A stretch of DNA of 64,000 nucleotides, from positions 620,001 to 684,000 of the forward strand of contig NZ_FSRB01000003.1 of assembly GCF_900129635.1 (NCBI RefSeq), written 5' to 3'. A program made the position numbers and the translations under genes. The stretch comes from Singulisphaera sp. GP187 (GTDB lineage Bacteria; Planctomycetota; Planctomycetia; Isosphaerales; Isosphaeraceae). How positions within the stretch are numbered: the first letter of the stretch is position 1; each line of letters opens with the position of its first letter. Of this stretch, positions 24,057 through 32,833 are shown in pieces. The notes under the pieces were generated by a model. The model did no database searches. It saw only the letters and a program-made list of their open reading frames with translations, and was not told the DNA's origin.

Positions 24057-26474
24057 TCAACGGAACGTCAGTCGGTACACTTTCTCCGGATCGACATCCA
24101 GCGATATGGTCTCGTCCCCATCCCCGAGGTTTCGAAAGGCAATCAGCTCCCCGTCCACGCTCACGGCCTCGACCTTCTGGCCGCGCGGCGGGCAAACGCG
24201 ATGTTGCCCGGCCACCCGGGCCTTCAGCTCGGCCGAAGTGGCGCGGTGATTCTGCCAGGAGAGCGTCAGCTCGACGCCCCCACGCGCCCGCAACCCACGG
24301 AAATGGCCGGTGGGCCAGGCGCGGGGCAGCGCGGGCAAGAGGCTGATCGCGCCCGCCTGACTCTGCAAGAGCATCTCGGCAATCCCGGCGGTCCCCCCAA
24401 AATTGCCGTCGATCTGGAACGGGGGATGGGTGTCGAGCAGGTTCGTCAGGGTGGATTGGCGCAAAAGGGCGACGACATTTTCATACGCCTGATCGCCATC
24501 CCCGAGGCGGGCCCAGAAGTTGATGATCCAGGCACGGCTCCAACCGGTCCGACCACCCCCGTGGGCGAGCCGGCGTTCGAGGGTCGTTCGCGCCGCCGCG
24601 GCCAGCTCGGGCGTGTCCCGCAAGCGAATCTGATCGCCCGGATGGAGCGCGAACAGGTGCGAGATGTGGCGGTGGCCTGGGTCGGGCTCGTCGTAGTCCT
24701 CGAGCCATTCCTGCAACTGGCCGTGCTTGCCGATCTGGAGCGCGGGCAGGCGACGACGCGTCTCCGTCACCCGCTGACGGAACTCGGGATCGACGCCGAG
24801 CAATGCGCTCGCCTCAATCACGCGGCCGAACAAGGCGTGGGCGATTTCAATATCCATCGTCGGCCCCATGCAGAGCTTGGCCACCGTTCCGTCCAACATC
24901 CGGTAGCGGTTTTCCGGCGAGAGCGAAGGCCCGGTAACCAACCGCCCTTGGTCGTCCTCAACCAGGTAGTCGAGCAGGAACTCGGCCGCCTCCTTCATCA
25001 CCGGGTAGGCACGTCGAGCGAGGAAGTCGCGGTCGCGGCCGTAGTCGTAGTGATCCCAGAGGTGAAGGCTGAGCCAGGCGGCTCCCATCGGCCAGAGGCC
25101 CGAGCCCACCTTGTCGACGGGCACTGTATGGGCCCAGAGGTCGGTGTTGTGGTGCGCCATGAAGCCGCGGGCACCGTAGAGGGCCTTGGCGGTTTGTCGA
25201 CCCGAAGGGCGCATCGTCTCGATCAGGTCGAACAGGGGTTGATGCAACTCGGCGAGGTTCGTCACCTCGGCGGGCCAGTAGTTCATCTGTGTATTGATAT
25301 TGATCGTGTACTTGCTCTCCCAGGGGGGAGTCAAGCTCTCGTTCCAGATCCCTTGCAAGTTCGCGGGCATGGTCCCGGGCCGGCTGCTCGCGATCAACAG
25401 GTAGCGGCCAAACTGGAAATACTGCGCCATGAGCCCGAGGTCGGATTCTCCCTTCCGAACGCGGTTGAGTCGAACGTCGGTCGGAAGCTCGGCCCGATCG
25501 TCCTTCACACCCGGCTCGGCAAGTTCCAGCGCTACCCGGCGGAACAGGGAACGGTGATCGAACAAGTGGTCGGCGCGAACCTTCTCGTAGGGTCGGACGG
25601 CCGCGGCCAAGGTCAGCTCACAGGTCACGTCGGGGTCCTTCGATCGGAAGTCGGTGGCCGCGACGAGCCAAAGGGTTGCGGAGTCGGCGTCACGAACCTC
25701 GACCCGGTCTCCTTCGGTGAAGACGCGGCCACCGTCCGCAACCACCCGAACAACGGCCGAAAACTTGACTCCGACCTTCCGCTCGTTCACGTGACGCTCG
25801 TCCCGCGCGATCGCCTCACCGCGGAGCACGACCCGATCGGGCGCGACGGCTTCCGCCCGCGCATCCCGCTCGCGGTCCAGGGTCGCCGAGAAGGTCAAAC
25901 GGCCCGGACGGTCGCAACTGAGCCGCACGACGAGAACGTGATCCACGGCCGACGCGAAGACCTCGCGACGAAAGGTCGCGTCCCCCACGCGATACGAGAC
26001 GCGCACGATCGCGGCGTCGATGTCGAGCTCGCGGCGGTAGTCGTCAGCCCGATCGTGGCCGGGGAACCGGAGGCGGAGGTCGCCCAGCGGCTGATAGGGG
26101 GGCAAGCGTTTGGGAACGGCGATCATCGATTTCTCGGCCAGAACCTCTGCCTCGACGGGCTTGCCGGCCCGGAGCAGGCGGCGAACTTCAGGCAGGTTCT
26201 TCAAGCCTTCGGGATTGTTCCGATCGCGGCGCTCGCCGGCCCAAATCGTGTCCTCATTGAGCGCGATCCGCTCCGAGCCCGTCCCGCCGAACACCATGCC
26301 TCCGAGTTGCCCGTTGCCGATCGGCAGCGCCTCGTTCCAGGCCTCGGCCGGTTGCCGATAGTGCAGCACCATCGCCGGCTCCTCCGCGCTCGACGCCGTC
26401 GGCATGACGTCTGCAAACATGATCGTAGCAATGAGAACGCAGACCGTCCGAGCCAACGAGATCGGGTGCGCCAT
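24057..26474 (-). CDS. GH95 family alpha-L-fucosidase (exported)
   Basis: An 805-residue protein with a signal peptide (ending near PTASSAEE). Family GH95 motifs are HYRQPAEAWNEALPIGNGQL with MVFGG after it, LNEDTIWAG, and DLRL. The catalytic region ININTQMNYWPAEVTNLAEL contains the two asparagines of the active site. SLSPEN contains the expected catalytic Glu, and HRHISHLFALHPGDQI follows. These enzymes cleave alpha-1,2-fucosyl or related galactosyl linkages in the periplasm or outside the cell. It is convergent with the DUF1559 gene. The XylR-type regulator nearby suggests sugar induction. Confidence 0.92.
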   Translation of the reverse strand: MAHPISLARTVCVLIATIMFADVMPTASSAEEPAMVLHYRQPAEAWNEALPIGNGQLGGMVFGGTGSERIALNEDTIWAGERRDRNNPEGLKNLPEVRRLLRAGKPVEAEVLAEKSMIAVPKRLPPYQPLGDLRLRFPGHDRADDYRRELDIDAAIVRVSYRVGDATFRREVFASAVDHVLVVRLSCDRPGRLTFSATLDRERDARAEAVAPDRVVLRGEAIARDERHVNERKVGVKFSAVVRVVADGGRVFTEGDRVEVRDADSATLWLVAATDFRSKDPDVTCELTLAAAVRPYEKVRADHLFDHRSLFRRVALELAEPGVKDDRAELPTDVRLNRVRKGESDLGLMAQYFQFGRYLLIASSRPGTMPANLQGIWNESLTPPWESKYTININTQMNYWPAEVTNLAELHQPLFDLIETMRPSGRQTAKALYGARGFMAHHNTDLWAHTVPVDKVGSGLWPMGAAWLSLHLWDHYDYGRDRDFLARRAYPVMKEAAEFLLDYLVEDDQGRLVTGPSLSPENRYRMLDGTVAKLCMGPTMDIEIAHALFGRVIEASALLGVDPEFRQRVTETRRRLPALQIGKHGQLQEWLEDYDEPDPGHRHISHLFALHPGDQIRLRDTPELAAAARTTLERRLAHGGGRTGWSRAWIINFWARLGDGDQAYENVVALLRQSTLTNLLDTHPPFQIDGNFGGTAGIAEMLLQSQAGAISLLPALPRAWPTGHFRGLRARGGVELTLSWQNHRATSAELKARVAGQHRVCPPRGQKVEAVSVDGELIAFRNLGDGDETISLDVDPEKVYRLTFR

Positions 26475-26878
26475 CGGGATTCTCCCTCACTTCCGACACG
26501 ACGAGATGGGCTGATCCTGCTTTCTGGTGATGTTAGCGGACACGTACGGTTAACATCCACGGATTCCTCGAAAAAACAAAAACTCACAACGACCCACCTA
26601 AGAGCGAGGAATCACCCTCGTTCCCATGGCCCACCGTGGAAACGAGGAGCGAGAGGCTTTCTCGCCCTGGAACGGGTCGTTGAAACCAAGGAGCGTCTCA
26701 CTTTACCCCCTGGGTTAGGCAGCAAGACTGCCGAAGCCGAGGCCCGAACCGTAGTAAAGTTTCACGCTCGTAAGGTATGATGGGGGATGCCAACCGGAGA
26801 GTTCTCATCCGTGGGGCCTCGGCACGGGGCCGAGGGCTGACCGATCGGTGGGCCCGTCAGATCTGCGGAGGTGTGTTC
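26475..26878. other. Divergent spacer upstream of GH95 and a membrane protein gene
   Basis: About 400 bp without a gene. It contains one copy of the CTCGTT-type palindromic repeat (26617-26646) and the ribosome-binding site of the 26879 gene. Confidence 0.45.
26617..26646. repeat. REP-like palindrome, copy 1
   Basis: Arms CTCGTTCCCATGG and CCGTGGAAACGAG are inverted with two mismatches. Related elements lie at 27700 and 27790, so this looks like a dispersed palindromic repeat. No target duplication or open frame is linked to it. Confidence 0.55.
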
Positions 26879-27514
26879 ATGGCCTGGCTCCGGCGGGGCT
26901 CCCTTGTCCGCCCTTCGGCCGCAGTCGCCGCGATCGCCATGGTCGCCGCGATCGCGGCGGCCATAGCCTGGGGAGTCCGTCGTGGGGAAGACGCGACCGT
27001 GAGACTGCTCACTCGGGCCATCGTGTATCACGAGTCCCAATACAAGATCAACCGCGATCTTTGGCAGAGCGATCTCGACGGCGCGAGCGATCTGATGGGC
27101 CGCACCCGCTCGCAGTTCGATCGCTTGACGCGGTTGTCGGATGACGCCTCGGGCCTTCCGGAGCAGCCTATGCCCGGCAGGGTCAACGACGGGGAACAGT
27201 TGAGATTCGAGCCGCGGGGACTCGTCGAGGTCATCGGTCGGGTCGGAGACCGAATCCGCGCCGCTTCATTGCACGAAGACATGACGTCATATCATCTGCA
27301 CATGAAATTTTATTACGAGAGGCTTCGCAAAGGCCGAGTGGCCTGGCTGCCGCCGCTCCCCGCGGCGCTGGAGTTCGAGCGGATGAGGATCGAACTGGGC
27401 CTGCAGCGGCGGTATGGGGGCAGTCAGTGGGACGACCGGGAGGAGTCGACGCTGCTGCGACTGTACGAGTCGGAACCCCCGCCTCATCTCGCACGCCGGG
27501 TCCCGAAGCCTTAA
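26879..27514 (+). CDS. Membrane-anchored hypothetical protein
   Basis: A 211-residue protein, not recognised. A basic N-terminus and one long hydrophobic segment (SAAVAAIAMVAAIAAAIAWG, about residues 14-33) anchor it. The rest is a charged, probably helical soluble domain with HESQYKINRDLWQSD and YHLHMKFYYERLRKGRVAWL. CGGAGGTG shortly before the ATG at 26879 fixes the start over an in-frame codon at 26777. Two REP-like repeats follow downstream. Confidence 0.65.
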   Translation: MAWLRRGSLVRPSAAVAAIAMVAAIAAAIAWGVRRGEDATVRLLTRAIVYHESQYKINRDLWQSDLDGASDLMGRTRSQFDRLTRLSDDASGLPEQPMPGRVNDGEQLRFEPRGLVEVIGRVGDRIRAASLHEDMTSYHLHMKFYYERLRKGRVAWLPPLPAALEFERMRIELGLQRRYGGSQWDDREESTLLRLYESEPPPHLARRVPKP

Positions 27515-27699
27515 CCTCTCGCCCTCCCGGCTACGCTCGAACTCTTTGCTTGTCCACATGTCCGCATTACACAGGTTCGACCCTCTGTTTCGGCTGTCCC
27601 ACTGCCCAACCCAGGGGTTAAGTTGGACGCACCAAAGAGCCTGCCGCAAGGAACCCCGGGCCGTCTGTCTGCCCCGGAGGCCGAAATTCGCGAAAAAAA

Positions 27700-27726
27700 C
27701 TCGTTCCCATGCTCGGCGTGGGAATG
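27700..27726. repeat. REP-like palindrome, copy 2
   Basis: The element starts CTCGTTCCCATGC and ends GCGTGGGAATG; the inner arms TTCCCATGC/GCGTGGGAA are nearly complementary. It shares CTCGTTCCCA with the copy at 26617. Confidence 0.55.
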
Positions 27727-27789
27727 GCGTTCTGGCCGCCCGGTGGCCCCACCCACTGGGGTTAACGACTCGGAGCATCGCGGACGGAA

Positions 27790-27814
27790 TTCCCACGCGG
27801 AGCGTGGAAACGAG
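27790..27814. repeat. REP-like palindrome, copy 3 (opposite orientation)
   Basis: TTCCCACGC and GCGTGGAA form a near-perfect stem around GGA, and the element ends in AACGAG. It is about 65 bp from copy 2, a paired arrangement common for REP-type elements. Confidence 0.55.
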
Positions 27815-27870
27815 ATCCCGGCATCATTGCTATCGTTTAAAATCCAAAACAGATTCATTGAAATCAGTTT

Positions 27871-29496
27871 TCAGTCAGGTCGCTGAATGCCCATCGCCTT
27901 GATTCGCGAGCTGAGCGTCGTGGCCTTGACCCCAAGCAATTCGGCGGCTCCTCCCTTGCCCGAGACCTTCCAGCGCGTCTGGCGAAGTGCCGCGAGCAAG
28001 TTCTCACGTTCCAACGACTCCATCTCGGCATAGCTGAGGAGGCGGCTCACCGCATCGGGAGAGTCGGCCCGATTCGGTGGCGGCGCGGAGGCTCCGGAAT
28101 CCGTCGTCGCTTGGGAGTTCGCCAAGGCGGGAAGGTCGAGTCGAAGCATGCCCGTCCTTGAGGCAATCGCGGCCCGTTCGATCACGTTCTGCAATTCCCG
28201 GATGTTCCCCGGCCACCGGTAGCTTCGCAGTTCATCGAGCTGCGCTCGGTTCAGCGCACGCTCGGGAATCCCGAGGCGCTGGCAACTCAGCCGCATGAAA
28301 TGCGTGGCCAGTGGGGTCACGTCGTCGAGGCGTTCCCGAAGCGGAGGAACGACGATCGGAAAGACGGAGAGCCGATAAAAGAGGTCCTGGCGGAACCGGC
28401 CGGCATCCACCTCCGACTTCAGATTCTGGTTGGTCGCGGCGATGATCCGCACATCCACCGTACGCGAGCGCTCGTCGCCAACCCGCTCGAAGGTCCGCTC
28501 CTGGATGACCCGGAGCAACTTCCCCTGCATGTCGAGCGGAATCTCGCCGACTTCGTCGAGGAAGAGCGTGCCGCCGCCGGCCAGCTCGAACCGGCCGACG
28601 CGATCGCGCACAGCGCCGGTGAACGAGCCCCGAGCGTGGCCGAAGAACTCGCTCTCGAACAACTCACGCGGGATAGAGGCGCAGTTGACCTTGATCATCG
28701 GCCCTTCACGGCGCCGGCTCCGTTCATGGAGGGCCCGCGCGACCAACTCCTTGCCGGTGCCCGACTCCCCGAGGATCAGAACGCCGGCGTCGGTCGGACC
28801 GACCAATTCCACCTGCTCCAGGACGGCCCGCAAGGCCGGGCTCTTGCCGACGATCGCGCCGAACGAGGAGGCGGCTTTGACCTCATCGCGGAGGTAGACG
28901 TTCTCCAGCTCGACCCGCGAGCGCAGGCGCTCGATCTCCTCAAACGCCCGAGCGTTCGCGATGGCGGCCGCCGCATGATCGGCGATCATCCGAAGCCAGA
29001 CGAGCAGATCGCCGTCGAGACGGGCTCGCAGGAACACCCCCAAAACGCCGAGGACTTGCCCCCGATGCAGCAACGGCTGACCGGCAAACCCACGGATCCG
29101 CTCCCGACGCGCCCAGCCCGGGTCAGCCAGCCAGGTCCCGTCTTCCTGAAGGTCGGGGACCTCGATCGCCTCGGCGCGCGACGCGATCCGCCCCACCTTG
29201 TAAACGCCAATCGGAAACCGACGGAACCGGCCCCCAAGCCCGGACCAGTCCCTCCCATCGTCGAGCGATCGCCCCGCGCTCGAGACGAGGTGCAGGCAGG
29301 CGGTCTGATCCGGACAGGCGGCCGCCATCGGGCAAGTCGGGCAAATATCCCCAGGCTCCAGCAGCCAGATCCGGGCCAAGGCCGCATCGGGAAGCTGAGA
29401 CAGGCGGTCGACGATCAGCCGCAGCACGGCCTCCACCGATCGCTCCTGCGCCATATCCAGCAGAAGCCGGCGATAAGGCCCAATTCCCGAAGTCAT
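27871..29496 (-). CDS. Sigma-54-dependent activator with GAF sensor domain
   Basis: A regulator of about 541 residues. The N-terminal GAF domain (about 10-190) contains a cysteine cluster, Cys52, 55, 61 and 67 (C-x2-C-x5-C-x5-C; ICPTCPMAAACPDQTACLHL), which could bind a metal or iron-sulfur centre. The AAA+ domain has Walker A GESGTGKELVARAL, the sigma-54 contact loop in the form GSFTGA (the usual loop is GAFTGA), and Walker B GGTLFLDEVGEI. A Fis-type helix-turn-helix ends the protein (KGGAAELLGVKATTLSSR). It is divergent from the bicupin operon, whose sigma-54 promoter is at 29669. The start follows GAGG. Confidence 0.92.
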   Translation of the reverse strand: MTSGIGPYRRLLLDMAQERSVEAVLRLIVDRLSQLPDAALARIWLLEPGDICPTCPMAAACPDQTACLHLVSSAGRSLDDGRDWSGLGGRFRRFPIGVYKVGRIASRAEAIEVPDLQEDGTWLADPGWARRERIRGFAGQPLLHRGQVLGVLGVFLRARLDGDLLVWLRMIADHAAAAIANARAFEEIERLRSRVELENVYLRDEVKAASSFGAIVGKSPALRAVLEQVELVGPTDAGVLILGESGTGKELVARALHERSRRREGPMIKVNCASIPRELFESEFFGHARGSFTGAVRDRVGRFELAGGGTLFLDEVGEIPLDMQGKLLRVIQERTFERVGDERSRTVDVRIIAATNQNLKSEVDAGRFRQDLFYRLSVFPIVVPPLRERLDDVTPLATHFMRLSCQRLGIPERALNRAQLDELRSYRWPGNIRELQNVIERAAIASRTGMLRLDLPALANSQATTDSGASAPPPNRADSPDAVSRLLSYAEMESLERENLLAALRQTRWKVSGKGGAAELLGVKATTLSSRIKAMGIQRPD

Positions 29497-29546
29497 CACG
29501 CCACCTCACGCCACAGCCGCAAACCCACGTTCTCACCCCGAGATTC

Positions 29547-29580
29547 TACGAAATTCCGTTACCAATAACGAATTTTCGTA
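29547..29580. promoter_or_regulatory. Palindromic enhancer/operator of the sigma-54 activator
   Basis: Arms 29547-29561 and 29566-29580 are 15 bp long and inverted with 13 matches around CCAA (TACGAAATTCCGTTA and its partner). An extra AAATTTCG half-site follows at 29580-29587. The site is about 90-120 bp before the sigma-54 promoter at 29669, where an enhancer-binding protein should sit, and close to the activator's own start, so autoregulation is also possible. Confidence 0.6.
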
Positions 29581-29668
29581 AATTTCGACTATTTCATGAA
29601 CCAAGAAATCCCCCAAATCATCGCCATAAACTTTAGCCAAAAAACACCTTACGACAGACCAAGAACAT

Positions 29669-29684
29669 TGGCATACCGCCTGCA
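29669..29684 (+). promoter_or_regulatory. Sigma-54 (-24/-12) promoter of the bicupin operon
   Basis: TGGCAT at 29669-29674 and TGCA at 29681-29684, with GG (29670-29671) and GC (29682-29683) exactly 10 bp apart, is close to the sigma-54 consensus. Transcription would begin near 29695, about 77 nt before the bicupin ATG. The divergent activator and the palindrome between them complete a classic sigma-54 control unit. Confidence 0.75.
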
Positions 29685-29771
29685 ATTGAGACTTCTCACG
29701 AAGACAGGCCAACCGGCGAAGTCGGCATCCGTCCTTCGCCACCTCCGACCTGCCCCCGAGGGAAACACACG

Positions 29772-30761
29772 ATGTCCGTTCATCCGGCCTCCCGAATCGA
29801 CGAACAGGCGGCGGATTCCCGCGTCAGCGAGGCCGTCAAGCGGGTCGGCGTGGGCGCGGCCGGAATCTCCCGTGGCCCCTATGCGGTTTTCCCCCGGAGC
29901 CTACACGAGGACGGCCCGTCACGGGTCATTCCCCTCGACTTGGGGAGGCGGCTCGATCTCCCGGTTTCGGCAACCGCCAGGCTGGCCTTGAGCACGAGCT
30001 TCATCCGCCTCCGGCCCAGGGAGCCCGTGGCCACTCACGCCAACGCGACCGCGGAGTTCTACTACGTGCTCCGCGGCCATGGCCGAAGCCGTGCGGACGA
30101 TCGGGCCACCGAGTGGCAACGCGGCGATTGCTTCGTCCTGCCCTCCGGTCGAACGGCGGTGCACGCAGCCTCCGACGATTCCGCCTTGTTCTGGGTTCAC
30201 GATGAGCCCTGGCTCAGCGAATCGAGTGCGAACGCCCCCCGACCGCGGTTCGAGTCGACGGCCAATCGCGCGGAACGACGAAATGTCGCACCGACCGACG
30301 AAGCGTCCGATCCCGGGGCCAAGCCCGCGAATGGGGTGACGATTCTCCCGGCCGACCGCGCCCGCGATCGGTCGTGGGTGAAGTCCGCGACGCTCCGTTC
30401 GCGGTTCGACGTACAACCAGGGGGTGGTCATTCCCGTCCGCTCGAACTGACCCGCTCGACCACCCTTCACCTGATCCTCGATTGCCAGCCCGGCTGCTCG
30501 ACCCTGATTGGCAAGCGACTTGACGATCGAGGGCGTATCATGGATCCGGCGTGCGTGGACTGGGAGCCGGGGTCCCTGATTGTCAATCCGCCGGCCACGT
30601 GGATCGTTCACCGCAACGATTCCCAATCCGAGGCGCACCTCATGCCATTGGAAATCCAGGATTTGCGAACGTCCCTGGGCGCCCTGGCCCGGGATTCCGG
30701 GCTGGCGGCCGCGCTCAGTCCGTTCCGATTCGAGTCCTCCCCGGGCCGCGGTGGAACCTGA
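29772..30761 (+). CDS. Bicupin-domain protein
   Basis: A 329-residue protein with two cupin-like beta-barrels. The first (about 70-160) reads LSTSFIRLRPREPVATHANA, TAEFYYVLRGHGRSR, WQRGDCFVLPSGRTAVHAA; the H-x-N/E-x-Y-Y-V-L-x-G pattern fits a gentisate-dioxygenase-like cupin. The second (about 215-310) is more divergent. Metal-binding His residues are partly present (ATHANATAEFYYV), so it may be an Fe-dependent dioxygenase or a sensor/binding protein. The substrate is unknown. It is the first gene after the sigma-54 promoter at 29669. GAGGG is nine bases before the ATG. Confidence 0.75.
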   Translation: MSVHPASRIDEQAADSRVSEAVKRVGVGAAGISRGPYAVFPRSLHEDGPSRVIPLDLGRRLDLPVSATARLALSTSFIRLRPREPVATHANATAEFYYVLRGHGRSRADDRATEWQRGDCFVLPSGRTAVHAASDDSALFWVHDEPWLSESSANAPRPRFESTANRAERRNVAPTDEASDPGAKPANGVTILPADRARDRSWVKSATLRSRFDVQPGGGHSRPLELTRSTTLHLILDCQPGCSTLIGKRLDDRGRIMDPACVDWEPGSLIVNPPATWIVHRNDSQSEAHLMPLEIQDLRTSLGALARDSGLAAALSPFRFESSPGRGGT

Positions 30762-30819
30762 ACCGATTCACCGACCTCACGATCTCCGGTCTCCCTTTTA
30801 TTTGCGGAAGAGAAACACG

Positions 30820-31194
30820 ATGGTCACGCTGCCGCATCACCGTTTCAACCCCTGGGCGATCCTCCACCAGCGCTGCTCGGAGTGCGGCGAGGGGCGGGTC
30901 TTCGGCGGGACATTCCGGATGAACGAGCGCTGCCCCGTCTGCCATGTGAAGTTCGAGCGCGGGCCCGGTTACTTCACCGGGGCGATGTACTTCAGCTATG
31001 CCCTCGGGATCCCGATCATCGCGGCCGGGGTCCTGCTCGGGAAACTCTGGCTCGTCCCCACCTGGCCGCTCCACTGGATCACCCTGGCGGTCTGGGTTGG
31101 CTTCCTCCCGCTCGCCCCGGCCGTGTTCCGCTACTCCCGGATCCTCTTCATCCACTTCGACCGTTTCTTCGACCCGGACGGGGCGGGAGACTGA
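30820..31194 (+). CDS. DUF983 membrane protein with zinc-ribbon-like cysteines
   Basis: A 124-residue protein. The N-terminus carries two Cys pairs, QRCSECGEGRVF and ERCPVCHVKFERGPGYFTGA, a zinc-ribbon-like knuckle typical of DUF983. Two membrane helices follow (YALGIPIIAAGVLLGKLWLV; WITLAVWVGFLPLAPAVF). DUF983 genes often accompany cytochrome oxidase genes elsewhere, but none is seen here. It is 58 nt after the bicupin gene and probably co-transcribed. GGAAGAG precedes the ATG. Confidence 0.82.
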   Translation: MVTLPHHRFNPWAILHQRCSECGEGRVFGGTFRMNERCPVCHVKFERGPGYFTGAMYFSYALGIPIIAAGVLLGKLWLVPTWPLHWITLAVWVGFLPLAPAVFRYSRILFIHFDRFFDPDGAGD

Positions 31195-31302
31195 GCAGGT
31201 CCCGCTTCGCGTTGATCTGCAGTCGGGCATGCAGAGCGGTCGTTCTGGCTCATCGCGAGGGCCAAGATTGATGACGCCGAACTACGAATCGAGTCAAATC
31301 CC

Positions 31303-31440
31303 ATGAATTATTTGATTTATCTGGGCGGTTTCCTGTTCGCCTTATTCCTCTTCGGCTGGTGCTTCCTCGCCGTTGGAATCCTCGGTCGCGGCTGGTTCAT
31401 CTATCCCAATAAGGACCCCAAGGATCAACCTCCGCGCTAA
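31303..31440 (+). CDS. 45-residue single-pass membrane protein
   Basis: An ATG at 31303 opens 45 codons: MNYLIYLGGFLFALFLFGWC, then FLAVGILGRGWFIYPNKD and a polar end. One strongly hydrophobic helix (about residues 3-27) followed by a charged tail is a believable micro-membrane protein, such as a small accessory subunit. It lies 108 nt after the DUF983 gene on the same strand. No family was recognised. Confidence 0.55.
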   Translation: MNYLIYLGGFLFALFLFGWCFLAVGILGRGWFIYPNKDPKDQPPR

Positions 31441-31813
31441 GCTCAGAGTGGGACAGACGTGGGACGGCTTGGCTTCTCCCTCGGCCCAAAGCCTACCCCG
31501 CATGACAAATACGTTGTCGCCCAAACCCTTACAACCTGTCCAATTCAACAGAACAATCGCAAAGCAATTCGGGTTCGCCGCACCCGAGTCAGCGAAGCCA
31601 ACGGTTTTCGCCTTCCGTCGCGAGTCCTCGATTGAGGAAGATAGAGAACTCGGGCGGCGTTTCCGCTAAGGAAGAGGATCAGCCCCGGGCATCAACCGTG
31701 AGTGAACATCCCGCTCGCCTGGCCGGTCCGGTGATCCCGAACCAGGGGCTCATCCCTTTTGTGCACGGCTTTTGAGCGGGCGAACGACTTCTGACCTCGA
31801 TCCGAAAGACCCC
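31441..31813. other. Intergenic spacer before the nitrilase gene
   Basis: About 370 bp between the mini-membrane-protein gene and the nitrilase gene. No gene, clear promoter or terminator was recognised. Confidence 0.4.
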
Positions 31814-32833
31814 ATGGCAATCGTTCGAGCCGCCGTCGTCCAGGCGGCCCCCGTCGCCTTCGACTGCGACCGCTCATTGGAGCGGGTCAGCTCGCTCACG
31901 ACCGAGGCGGCCGGTCTCGGGGCTCAGCTCATCGTTTTCCCCGAAGCGTTCGTCTCCGGCTATCCACGCGGGTTGGACTTCGGGGCCCGAATCGGGTCCC
32001 GAACGCCTGAGGGCCGCGACCAGTTTCGCCGCTACTGGGAAAGTGCCATCGACGTCCCGGGGCCGGCCACCGCGGCGATCGGCGCTGCCGCCCGGAGCGC
32101 GAACGCCCACCTAGTCATCGGCGTCGTGGAGCGAGCAGGGGGGACGCTCTATTGCTCGGTCCTCTTTTTCGCCCCGGACGGACGCCTGCTGGGCAAGCAT
32201 CGTAAGCTCATGCCCACGGCCTCCGAGCGACTCGTCTGGGGCTTCGGCGACGGCTCGACGATGCCGGTGCTGGACACCCCGATCGGCCGCCTCGGCGCGG
32301 CGATCTGCTGGGAAAACTACATGCCCCTGCTGCGGATGCACATGTACGCCCAGGGGGTTCAGCTCTATTGCGCTCCGACCGCCGACAACCGGGAGACCTG
32401 GCAAGCCACCGCGCGACACATCGCCCTGGAAGGCCGCTGCTTCGTCCTCTCGTGCAACCAGTTCGCCCTCCGCTCCGACTACCCGGCCGACTATCCGACC
32501 GACCAAGGCGATGACCCGCGGTCGGTCATGTCGCGCGGGGGCAGTTGCATCATCGACCCGCTCGGCCAGATCCTGGCGGGCCCGCTCTACGATGAGCCCG
32601 GCATCCTCACGGCCGAGCTCGACCTCGACGAAGTGGCGCGGGGCAAATTTGACCTCGACGTCGTGGGCCATTATGCCCGGCCCGACATCTTCCGCCTGGT
32701 CGTCAACACCTCCCCCACCCCCGCGGTGGTCGTCGGGACGGGATGGCCGCACGCCGAATTGCCGGAGCCCGCGCCGGGGTCCAACAACAACCCCCGCGCG
32801 GCCTCAACCGAGAATGAAGGGAACCGCCGATGA
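31814..32833 (+). CDS. Nitrilase-family carbon-nitrogen hydrolase
   Basis: A 339-residue enzyme of the nitrilase branch. The catalytic triad motifs are visible: Glu in LIVFPEAFVSGYPRG, Lys in GKHRKLMPTASERLVWGFGD, and Cys in RLGAAICWENYMPLLRMHMY. Nitrilases convert organic nitriles to acids and ammonia; the HRK-L-x-PT and CWEN motifs match nitrilases better than amidases or cyanide hydratases, but the substrate is not known. The start at 31814 (MAIVRAAVVQAAPVAFD) begins the conserved fold. Its stop overlaps the SufS-SufE start (ATGA). Confidence 0.88.
   Translation: MAIVRAAVVQAAPVAFDCDRSLERVSSLTTEAAGLGAQLIVFPEAFVSGYPRGLDFGARIGSRTPEGRDQFRRYWESAIDVPGPATAAIGAAARSANAHLVIGVVERAGGTLYCSVLFFAPDGRLLGKHRKLMPTASERLVWGFGDGSTMPVLDTPIGRLGAAICWENYMPLLRMHMYAQGVQLYCAPTADNRETWQATARHIALEGRCFVLSCNQFALRSDYPADYPTDQGDDPRSVMSRGGSCIIDPLGQILAGPLYDEPGILTAELDLDEVARGKFDLDVVGHYARPDIFRLVVNTSPTPAVVVGTGWPHAELPEPAPGSNNNPRAASTENEGNRR

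Larger units (their letters stand above)
27515..27870. other. Intergenic spacer with REP-like repeats
   Basis: About 355 bp between two convergent genes. It carries two REP-like palindromes (27700 and 27790) and no supported gene. Confidence 0.5.

Noticed and set aside
24201..26780. 859-codon plus-strand frame opposite GH95
   Set aside because: It is entirely antisense to the fucosidase, whose catalytic motifs are intact on the other strand.
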